This document shows, one piece after another, positions 1 through 4,080 of a stretch of DNA of 10,096 bases. Origin of the DNA: CAVPDE01 sp964580575. GTDB taxonomy: Bacteria; Desulfobacterota; DSM-4660; Desulfatiglandales; HGW-15. Both the position numbers and the translations under genes were made by a program. The stretch is from the NCBI GenBank assembly GCA_964580575.1, contig CAZOLJ010000119.1, forward strand, positions 1 through 10,096, in the 5' to 3' direction. Below the pieces are notes generated by a model. It did not search any database. It worked only from the letters and a program-made list of their open reading frames with translations, and was not told the DNA's origin. The first letter of the stretch is position 1, and the number at the start of each line of letters is the position of its first letter.

Positions 1-40
1 TCACATGCGGCTTCGTCCTCTCAAACTTCTTCTTCGCCAT
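1..40 (-). CDS. tuf: Elongation factor Tu, N-terminal fragment
   Basis: Only the first 13 codons are in the window; the gene runs off the left edge. They read MAKKKFERTKPHV on the minus strand, which is the characteristic EF-Tu amino terminus. EF-Tu is the GTPase that brings aminoacyl-tRNA to the ribosome A site in the cytoplasm. A strong Shine-Dalgarno AAGGAGGT (48-55) sits 7 bases before the ATG. It is the last visible gene of a transcription unit that starts with four tRNA genes, the arrangement known from the E. coli tufB operon. The GTP-binding motifs lie outside the window, so the call rests on the N-terminal signature and the neighbouring tRNAs, which together are very specific. Confidence 0.93.
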   Translation of the reverse strand, partial: MAKKKFERTKPHV

Positions 41-84
41 CGCTCTTACCTCCTTGCAGAATCACGCGATTGGTAAATCGGATA

Positions 85-160
85 TGGAGCCCACCACCGG
101 GATTGAACCGGTGACCTCATCCTTACCAAGGATGTGCTCTACCAACTGAGCTAGGTGGGC
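85..160 (-). tRNA. tRNA-Thr(GGT)
   Basis: The reverse strand folds as a complete cloverleaf. It has a 7-bp acceptor stem (GCCCACC with GGTGGGC), a D arm with AGTTGGTA, an anticodon stem CATCC/GGATG around loop TTGGTAA, and a T arm ACCGG/CCGGT around TTCAATC. The anticodon is GGT (reads ACC and ACU, Thr). The discriminator is T and the CCA end is encoded (85-87). It is the last tRNA before tuf, 44 bases upstream of its start codon, as in E. coli thrT-tufB. Confidence 0.97.
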
Positions 161-318
161 TCTGGGTTTCCTACTCCCCCACACTCTCTAACGGAATGCT
201 GGCGTCAAGGGGTTGAATCTATCGTTGCCCGGTTGTCCAGGGTTCTTCAGTCTCCAGTTCGCCATCGGTCCTATTGCCATCGGACGATCCGTGCAGGCAT
301 TTCAGGAAGTCCGGAACT
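161..318 (-). other. Spacer between tRNA-Gly and tRNA-Thr(GGT)
   Basis: This 158-base transcribed spacer holds no convincing gene. The octamer GCCATCGG occurs twice on the plus strand near 262-283. A TTGACG hexamer on the minus strand (203-208) has no acceptable -10 box downstream, so I do not call an internal promoter. It is probably removed during tRNA processing. Confidence 0.5.
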
Positions 319-395
319 TGGAGCGGGAAACGGGATTCGAACCCGCGACCCTCAGCTTGGAAGGCTGACGCTCTAGCCAACTGAGCTATTCCCGC
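319..395 (-). tRNA. tRNA-Gly(TCC)
   Basis: The minus strand gives a cloverleaf with acceptor stem GCGGGAA/TTCCCGC, D loop AGTTGGCTA, anticodon stem TCAGC/GCTGA around CTTCCAA, and a T loop TTCGAAT. The anticodon is TCC (reads GGA and GGG). The discriminator is T and CCA is encoded (319-321). It is the third tRNA of the operon, the position of glyT in E. coli. Confidence 0.97.
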
Positions 396-400
396 CCTGA

Positions 401-425
401 AATTCAAAAAGAGACTTTTTGAATT
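401..425 (-). repeat. Perfect inverted repeat just upstream of tRNA-Gly
   Basis: Two perfect 11-base arms (AATTCAAAAAG and CTTTTTGAATT) flank a 3-base loop. The repeat ends 5 bases before the 5' end of tRNA-Gly in the primary transcript. A role as a processing-enzyme entry or structural spacer is possible. It has no GC-rich stem, so I do not call it a terminator. Confidence 0.7.
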
Positions 426-427
426 CA

Positions 428-487
428 CCTTTGGCTTATGGCAACCCGCCAGAGCCCAAAGGTAATTCTCTGCCAATTTGCTTTGGG
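428..487 (-). repeat. Competing stem segments in the Tyr-Gly spacer
   Basis: Segment 455-462 (CCCAAAGG on the plus strand) can pair with 428-436 (CCTTTGGCT, one bulge) or with 481-487 (CTTTGGG). It cannot pair with both at once. In the minus-strand transcript this gives three segments of which the middle can pair either way, the geometry used by attenuators and switches. No U-tract follows either stem, so a regulatory role is inference only. Confidence 0.4.
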
Positions 488-517
488 GTTGTGGCTACCA
501 GCTATTGGCCATACGTA

Positions 518-546
518 ATCCTTGAAAATCAAACATTTTCAAGGAT
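518..546 (-). repeat. Perfect inverted repeat just downstream of tRNA-Tyr
   Basis: Twelve-base perfect arms (ATCCTTGAAAAT and ATTTTCAAGGAT) surround a 5-base loop. It starts 2 bases after the encoded CCA of tRNA-Tyr in the transcript. It may protect or define the 3' end of the tRNA precursor. No T-run follows, so read-through toward tRNA-Gly and tuf is expected. Confidence 0.7.
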
Positions 547-548
547 TC

Positions 549-633
549 TGGTGGAGAGGGGAGGATTCGAACCTCCGAAGGCTGCGCCGGCAGATTTACA
601 GTCTGCTCCCTTTGACCGCTCGGGAACCTCTCC
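549..633 (-). tRNA. tRNA-Tyr(GTA)
   Basis: This is an 85-base class II tRNA with a long variable arm, as expected for bacterial tRNA-Tyr. The acceptor stem is GGAGAGG/CCTCTCC. The anticodon stem is GCAGA/TCTGC around CTGTAAA, giving anticodon GTA. The T loop is TTCGAAT. The discriminator is A and the CCA is encoded (549-551). It lies 13 bases downstream of tRNA-Thr(TGT), so the two are clearly co-transcribed. Confidence 0.97.
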
Positions 634-646
634 AGTGTCCCCATCC

Positions 647-722
647 TGGAGCCAGCGAAGGGAATTGAACCCCCGACCCACTGATTACAAGTCAGTTGCT
701 CTACCGACTGAGCTACGCTGGC
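647..722 (-). tRNA. tRNA-Thr(TGT)
   Basis: The minus strand forms a standard cloverleaf with acceptor stem GCCAGCG/CGCTGGC, D loop AGTCGGTA, anticodon stem ACTGA/TCAGT around CTTGTAA, and T loop TTCAATT. The anticodon is TGT (reads ACA, Thr). The discriminator is T and CCA is encoded (647-649). It is the first gene of the tRNA-tuf operon, the position of E. coli thrU. Confidence 0.97.
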
Positions 723-747
723 CGATGTAATCAAAAAGCAAACACTA

Positions 748-776
748 AATTTAGTTTTTCGCCATCGAGATATCAA
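748..776 (-). promoter_or_regulatory. Putative sigma-70 promoter of the tRNA-tuf operon
   Basis: On the minus strand a -35 box TTGATA (771-776) is followed after exactly 17 bases by TAAATT (748-753). The -35 matches 5 of 6 consensus bases and the -10 matches 4 of 6. Transcription would begin about 20 bases upstream of tRNA-Thr(TGT). The location before the first tRNA supports the call; the boxes alone are not decisive. Confidence 0.5.
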
Positions 777-1224
777 TGTTGAAAAACTCAGAATTTATTA
801 CCCTTTGGACCCAGGAGCAATAACATGCTCTTCCGATCGCCTCTTCTCTTTTGATTTCTTCTCTTTTCTAACGATTCTGATCGCCATAATCGAAAACAGT
901 TAATATTAAGGCAAATAAAAAAAATTGCAACCAAAATCTCTACAATTTCACCAATTCTTAGCCGTGACCAAAGGCGGTATGAACTCAGAGTGAGGGACTG
1001 CAAAACACGCTACGGAACCTCTCCGACAACGGCCTGCAGAAGGGCAAGGCCTTGAATGGGAGCGAAGCCGTCACTTGGACCGTCATCCCTTTCAGTCTCC
1101 AACCTTTGACAAAAAACCCAGCTTGTCGGACAGCCTCTATGCGTAACGCCGGAATCTCATATCTTCCGGGACTCAATGAAGCAAAGCCTCCAGGGTCTAT
1201 GCCTCACAATCTACAGCAATTTGT
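777..1224. other. Gene-free intergenic region
   Basis: I find no convincing coding region here. The left part (about 780-960) is AT-rich, with pyrimidine-rich near-repeats on the plus strand around 840-870. It lies upstream of the tRNA operon promoter and could hold upstream elements. The right part (about 985-1200) has mixed composition. It carries a short minus-strand open frame without a ribosome-binding site or a recognisable protein. A degraded gene or unrecognised small RNA cannot be excluded. Confidence 0.5.
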
Positions 1225-1250
1225 TTGACTTTTCCGAAATAACATATAAG
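1221..1250 (+). promoter_or_regulatory. Weak candidate promoter for the small membrane protein gene
   Basis: A good -10 box TATAAG (1245-1250) lies 18 bases after a poor -35 TTGTTT (1221-1226). A better -35, TTGACT (1225-1230), would leave only 14 bases, which is too short. The element lies about 108 bases before the start codon at 1358. It is the best candidate upstream of that gene but is tentative. Confidence 0.3.
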
Positions 1251-1290
1251 AATTGCTTTCACATTAAGTTCCCGTCACAGATTGGAATAC

Positions 1291-1321
1291 GCCCGCTTCT
1301 GCGTTTCCTGTAGAAACGGGC
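1291..1321 (+). other. Imperfect hairpin in the leader of the 1358 gene
   Basis: The sequence GCCCGCTTCTGC pairs with GTAGAAACGGGC around a 7-base loop, with one mismatch and one G-U pair. A shorter alternative stem, GTTTC/GAAAC, is nested within it. An AT-rich stretch follows (ATTATTTTAATT). It could be a leader structure for the downstream gene or a weak terminator for transcription entering from the left. Confidence 0.4.
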
Positions 1322-1357
1322 TCATGATTATTTTAATTACATGAAGGAGGTCATGTT

Positions 1358-1630
1358 ATGATGGCACTTGCTGGAGGATTGGTTGCGCTTATTCTCGGGA
1401 TCATCGGAATTGTGGTTTGGTGGCCTTTCTTTGTGAAGGCTCTTGCAGCAGGGATCCCGGTCATGCTCATTCTCGGAGGAGCATTGGCCACCTATCTCGG
1501 CATCGAGGAAATGAAGGACAAGAAGGCGGCTGAGAGCTTTGACACGGAGAAGGATGACCTCAAGCGGGAGGTCGACACCCTCAAACAGGAATTAAAGGAT
1601 CTGAAGGACAAACCGCCTTCCCAGTCGTAG
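1358..1630 (+). CDS. Small membrane protein with coiled-coil tail, function unknown
   Basis: This 90-residue protein belongs to no family I can name. Two hydrophobic helices are visible, about residues 3-24 (GLVALILGIIGIVVWW) and 31-48 (AGIPVMLILGGALATYLG), joined by a short loop. A highly charged tail from about residue 50 to 85 has heptad-like spacing (LKREVDTLKQELKDL) that suggests a coiled coil. The likely topology is a helical hairpin in the inner membrane with both ends in the cytoplasm, possibly oligomerising through the tail. A strong AAGGAGG (1344-1350) lies 7 bases before the ATG at 1358. A second ATG follows immediately at 1361. The gene stands alone and is followed by a strong terminator. 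Its reality is well supported by the ribosome-binding site and composition, but its role is unknown. Confidence 0.82.
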   Translation: MMALAGGLVALILGIIGIVVWWPFFVKALAAGIPVMLILGGALATYLGIEEMKDKKAAESFDTEKDDLKREVDTLKQELKDLKDKPPSQS

Positions 1631-1647
1631 TCTTCTTTTGAAAAGCG

Positions 1648-1726
1648 AATCCCTCTCCCCCGGCGGTCTGGGCGGAACGACCTTCGTCTTCGCCGGTCGC
1701 CGGGTGAAAGGGATTTTGCTTTTTTT
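1648..1726 (+). terminator. Rho-independent terminator after the small membrane protein gene
   Basis: A long two-part stem pairs AATCCCT (1648-1654) with AGGGATT (1709-1715), and CCCGGCG (1659-1665) with CGCCGGG (1698-1704). A T-rich tail ends in seven Ts (1720-1726). The tail touches the ndk stop codon, so the structure separates the two convergent genes. In the ndk direction the same stem is followed only by a short T run, so it may act weakly both ways. Confidence 0.72.
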
Positions 1727-2148
1727 CACTTTCTCACCACCTCGATCTCACTGAAAAAATACCGGGTCTCAAAAGCCGCTGTCTCGGGGGAATCCGAGCC
1801 GTGGACCACGTTTTTCTCAATGTCCGTGGCAAAATCCCGCCGGATCGTTCCCTCTTCAGCCACTTTGTAGTTGGTCGCTCCCATCAGTTTCCGATACGCT
1901 CCAATCGCCCCTTCCCCTTCCAGAACCATGACCACACAGGGTCCTGAAGACATGAAATCCGTTACGCTTTCATAAAACGGCTTTCCTTCATGAACTTCGT
2001 AAAAGCCTCTTGCCTGATCCTTGTTCATCCTGATCATCTTCATGGCGGTGATCTTCAACCCTGCCGCTTCAAGACGCTTGATCACTTCGCCCATGAGATT
2101 TCTGGCAACACCGTCCGGCTTGATAATCGATAACGTTCTTTCCCACAT
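1726..2148 (-). CDS. ndk: Nucleoside diphosphate kinase
   Basis: Ndk transfers the gamma phosphate from ATP to nucleoside diphosphates through a phosphohistidine, balancing cytoplasmic NTP and dNTP pools. The 140-residue product has the usual bacterial length. It starts MWERTLSIIKPDGVARN, close to the family N-terminus, with the phosphate-binding lysine in IKPDGV. It contains the active-site segment NVVHGSDSPETA with the catalytic histidine at about residue 115. I chose the ATG at 2148 over an upstream one at 2202, because the upstream start adds 18 residues absent from the family and has no good ribosome-binding site. A GGAGG (2160-2164) lies 11 bases upstream of 2148. The gene is divergent from the ykgJ-like gene at 2290. 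All key residues visible are intact, so it is presumably functional. Confidence 0.97.
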   Translation of the reverse strand: MWERTLSIIKPDGVARNLMGEVIKRLEAAGLKITAMKMIRMNKDQARGFYEVHEGKPFYESVTDFMSSGPCVVMVLEGEGAIGAYRKLMGATNYKVAEEGTIRRDFATDIEKNVVHGSDSPETAAFETRYFFSEIEVVRK

Positions 2149-2180
2149 TCGCTTTCTTCCCTCCCGTAAGGATAAATGAG

Positions 2181-2210
2181 TTGACCCTTTGCGCTGTCGC
2201 ATTGTATAAA
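2181..2210 (+). promoter_or_regulatory. Sigma-70 promoter for the first ykgJ-like gene
   Basis: TTGACC (2181-2186) and TATAAA (2205-2210) are separated by 18 bases, and each box matches 5 of 6 consensus bases. Transcription would start near 2217, leaving a leader of about 70 bases before the ATG at 2290. It overlaps the candidate ndk promoter on the opposite strand, so the divergent genes may interfere or share control. Confidence 0.6.
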
Positions 2211-2249
2211 AAAATGTTTATATAAAAGCAAACAAAGCAAGGCCGTCAA
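2203..2249 (-). promoter_or_regulatory. Candidate ndk promoter region
   Basis: On the minus strand TTGACG (2244-2249, 5 of 6) precedes an AT-rich block that offers several -10 boxes: TTTATA at 17 bases, TTATAT at 18 and TATATA at 19. A second option is TTGCTT (2226-2231) with TATACA (2203-2208), 17 bases apart. A promoter in this interval is likely, but the exact boxes cannot be decided by eye. Confidence 0.4.
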
Positions 2250-2269
2250 GAACTTTCTGGTTCGGCCTT
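2239..2269. other. Inverted repeat in the ndk/ykgJ-like divergent region
   Basis: Perfect 7-base arms AAGGCCG (2239-2245) and CGGCCTT (2263-2269) flank 17 bases. The left arm overlaps the candidate ndk -35 box, and the whole element lies in the leader of the plus-strand gene. It could be an operator or an mRNA hairpin just upstream of the ribosome-binding site. There is no T-run, so it is not a terminator. Confidence 0.35.
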
Positions 2270-2289
2270 TGAATAGAAAGGAATCACCC

Positions 2290-3060
2290 ATGCCTGACCT
2301 TCAAGCCGCGGACAAGAAGAAAACCGCGCAAGCAATGGATGCCGATCACGTCTTTCGTTTTCAATGCAGCCCCGGGGTGGCATGCTTCACTCGATGTTGT
2401 GCAGATGTCACCATTGCCCTGACACCCTATGATGTGATTCGTCTCAAGAACGCCCTCGGCCTGACATCGGAAGAGTTTCTGGACAAATACACGATGATTA
2501 TCCCCAGGGAAAACCGGCTGATCCCCCTGGTCCTTCTCAAAATGAACGAACAGGACAAACGATGCCCCCTGGTCACGGAGAAAGGCTGCACCGTGTACGA
2601 GGATCGCCCCTGGCCCTGCAGAATGTATCCCCTGAACATGGAGGATGACGGGACTTTTCGTGTCATTGCAGATCCTTCCCGTTGTGAGGGTCTCAAGGAA
2701 GAGGAAGCATGGCAAATCAGCGAGTGGCTCGTGGATCAGGGCGTTGTGCCCTACGACGAAATGAACACCCTTTTCTCCTCTGTCACAATCCCTCTCAGCG
2801 CTCAAAACCTGGACATTGACAACCCCCACATCCTCAAGATGGTTTTCATGGCTCTCTACAACATCGACAAATTTAGGGACTTTGTTTTCCAGAGTTCCTT
2901 CCTGAATCGCTTTGAAGTGGAGCCGACCCGGATTGAGAAGATCAAGAGGAGCGATCTGGAGCTTCTCAAATTCGGCTTTGACTGGCTTAAGTTCGGACTC
3001 TTCGGCCAGAAACTCTTCACGGTGAAGGAAAAGCAGGCTGAATCACCAGCTGCCGGTTAA
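2290..3060 (+). CDS. YkgJ-family cysteine-cluster (putative metal-binding) protein
   Basis: The 256-residue product carries a cysteine cluster of the YkgJ/CxxCxxCC type, a family thought to bind zinc or an iron-sulfur cluster but with no settled function. Visible cysteines are C26, C32, C36 and C37 (CSPGVACFTRCC), C92, C100 and C110 (RCPL, GCTVYEDRPWPC) and C132. The segment YEDRPWPCRMYP is the family hallmark. The C-terminal half is cysteine-free and contains aromatic helices. There is no signal peptide, so it is probably cytoplasmic. I start at the ATG at 2290, preceded by AAAGGA; an upstream in-frame TTG at 2269 would add only seven residues. A paralogue follows at 3302 with the same eight cysteine positions, so the pair probably arose by duplication. 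The specific reaction or partner is unknown. Confidence 0.88.
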   Translation: MPDLQAADKKKTAQAMDADHVFRFQCSPGVACFTRCCADVTIALTPYDVIRLKNALGLTSEEFLDKYTMIIPRENRLIPLVLLKMNEQDKRCPLVTEKGCTVYEDRPWPCRMYPLNMEDDGTFRVIADPSRCEGLKEEEAWQISEWLVDQGVVPYDEMNTLFSSVTIPLSAQNLDIDNPHILKMVFMALYNIDKFRDFVFQSSFLNRFEVEPTRIEKIKRSDLELLKFGFDWLKFGLFGQKLFTVKEKQAESPAAG

Positions 3061-3072
3061 AGCCGGCAGCTG
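3047..3072 (+). terminator. Strong hairpin across the stop codon of the first ykgJ-like gene
   Basis: Perfect 10-base GC-rich arms (CAGCTGCCGG and CCGGCAGCTG) flank the 6-base loop TTAAAG, which contains the TAA stop codon. No T-run follows, so it is not a textbook intrinsic terminator. It may stabilise the mRNA end, slow the last ribosome, or act with Rho. Confidence 0.4.
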
Positions 3073-3098
3073 AAGGGGCAAAGGAACGGGGGAAGAAA

Positions 3099-3222
3099 GG
3101 GACAAATTGACAAAGGGACAAAGACGCAAAGGGTAAAGACAAAAAAAGAGGTTTTCTGCTTTGTCCCTTTGTGCCTTTGTATCTCTGTCCCTTTCTTCTT
3201 TGTGCCTTTGTCCCTTTGTGCC
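3099..3222. repeat. CAAAGG-type low-complexity repeat with inverted arms
   Basis: A purine-rich arm (3099-3140) is built of CAAAGG/GACAAAG units. A pyrimidine-rich arm (3159-3222) of CTTTGTCCC and CTTTGTGCC units can pair with it. The 17-base unit CTTTGTCCCTTTGTGCC occurs exactly twice (3159-3175 and 3206-3222), 47 bases apart. The whole fills most of the gap between the two ykgJ-like genes and could form a large cruciform or mRNA hairpin. The open frame over it on the minus strand is an artefact of the repeat. Confidence 0.75.
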
Positions 3223-3301
3223 TGTTTCATCGTTCGAAAACCAAACTGAAGTCCTCGTCTAAAAGCGACGTCACTTCCCGATGGCGACAAGGAATCTCCT
3301 A

Positions 3302-4060
3302 ATGGCGGATGCAGCCCCGGAAAAAAATGTCTTTGAGCCCCTGCACGGGAACCGGTTTCGATTCCTCTGTCACAGGGACATGGAGTGCTTCACCCGCTGC
3401 TGCGCCGGCCTCAATCTCGTGCTGATGCCCTATGATATCCTCCGCATGAAGCATCGACTCGGCATCTCCTCCGAGGAGTTCCTCAACGCTTACACGGAAA
3501 TGCGTTTTGACCGGCACCCCCGGTTTCCCATGGTGGTTCTCAGAATGAAGGATGAGGAAGGCAAGAGATGTCCTTTTGTCCGGGCTGAAGGGTGTTCGGT
3601 CTACGAGGACCGGCCCAGTGCGTGCCGCATCTATCCGATTGGAAGGGCGGCCATGAACCCGGGAAACGCGGGGGCCACCCAGGAGAAGTATTTTGTCGTA
3701 CACGAAGAGCACTGCCTTGGATTCCGGGAACCCCATGACTGGACGATCGAAGAGTGGGTGGCGGATCAGGGCTTGAAGGAATACGACGGCATGAACTCGG
3801 CCTGGCTCGACATTGTCACATACACTCAGAGCTTAGGACCGGAAAAAGACATCCCCCGAAAAATCCAGATGTTTTGCATGGCCTCTTACAATCTGGATTC
3901 CTTCAGGTCCTTCGTGTTCAAAAGCAGATTCCTGGATCTCTTTGACGTGAGCCCTGAACTCCGTGATCGCCTCGCCTCCGACGATGAGGCCCTCCTTGCC
4001 TTTGCCATGGACTGGCTCAAGTTCAGCCTGTACGGCATGAAAACCATGAAAATGAAATGA
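3302..4060 (+). CDS. YkgJ-family cysteine-cluster protein, tandem paralogue
   Basis: This 252-residue protein resembles the product of the gene at 2290 along its full length. Shared stretches are the cluster CFTRCC, PYDI/VxRxK, SSEEFLNAY, KRCPF, GCSVYEDRPSACRIYP and the C-terminal MDWLKFSLYG. The eight cysteines align: C23, C29, C33, C34, C90, C98, C108 and C138. It has a short extra segment at about residues 115-130 (NPGNAGATQEK). As in its neighbour, a bound zinc or iron-sulfur cluster is the usual family assumption, and no activity is established. I choose the ATG at 3302, with AAGGA at 3289-3293 and 8 bases between. The ATG at 3281 would add seven residues and lacks a ribosome-binding site. 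The gene is convergent with the restriction operon, whose stop codon lies 20 bases further on. Confidence 0.87.
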   Translation: MADAAPEKNVFEPLHGNRFRFLCHRDMECFTRCCAGLNLVLMPYDILRMKHRLGISSEEFLNAYTEMRFDRHPRFPMVVLRMKDEEGKRCPFVRAEGCSVYEDRPSACRIYPIGRAAMNPGNAGATQEKYFVVHEEHCLGFREPHDWTIEEWVADQGLKEYDGMNSAWLDIVTYTQSLGPEKDIPRKIQMFCMASYNLDSFRSFVFKSRFLDLFDVSPELRDRLASDDEALLAFAMDWLKFSLYGMKTMKMK

Positions 4061-4062
4061 AG

Positions 4063-4079
4063 GGTAGAACCAGCCTACC
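4063..4079 (-). terminator. Possible weak terminator of the restriction operon
   Basis: GGTAG and CTACC (5 bases each) surround a 7-base loop immediately after the stop codon of the minus-strand helicase gene. In that direction it is followed by the moderately T-rich CTTCATTTCATTTTC. The stem is short, so termination here is plausible but not certain. Confidence 0.3.
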
Positions 4080-4080
4080 G

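Noticed and set aside
203..208. TTGACG hexamer as an internal promoter between tRNA-Gly and tRNA-Thr(GGT)
   Set aside because: No acceptable -10 box lies 16-18 bases downstream on the minus strand.
85..722. tRNA genes as integration sites for a mobile island
   Set aside because: I see no integrase gene, no direct repeat of a tRNA end elsewhere in the window, and the restriction operon is several kilobases away.
419..730. Plus-strand open frame of 103 codons spanning two tRNA genes
   Set aside because: It lies antisense across tRNA-Tyr and tRNA-Thr. Such frames are typical shadows of tRNA genes.
985..1176. Minus-strand open frame of 63 codons in the intergenic region
   Set aside because: No ribosome-binding site, no recognisable domain and no neighbour support. 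I kept the region as gene-free.
2149..2202. N-terminal extension of ndk from the ATG at 2202
   Set aside because: The extra 18 residues are absent from the family, and the canonical start with a nearby GGAGG lies at 2148.
3159..3222. Possible CRISPR array
   Set aside because: There are only two copies of a 17-base unit, the spacing is itself made of the same low-complexity motif, and no cas genes are present.
3057..3290. Minus-strand open frame of 77 codons over the CAAAGG repeat
   Set aside because: The translation is a low-complexity product of the repeat (KGTK and CPF units) with no ribosome-binding site. It is a repeat artefact, not a gene.
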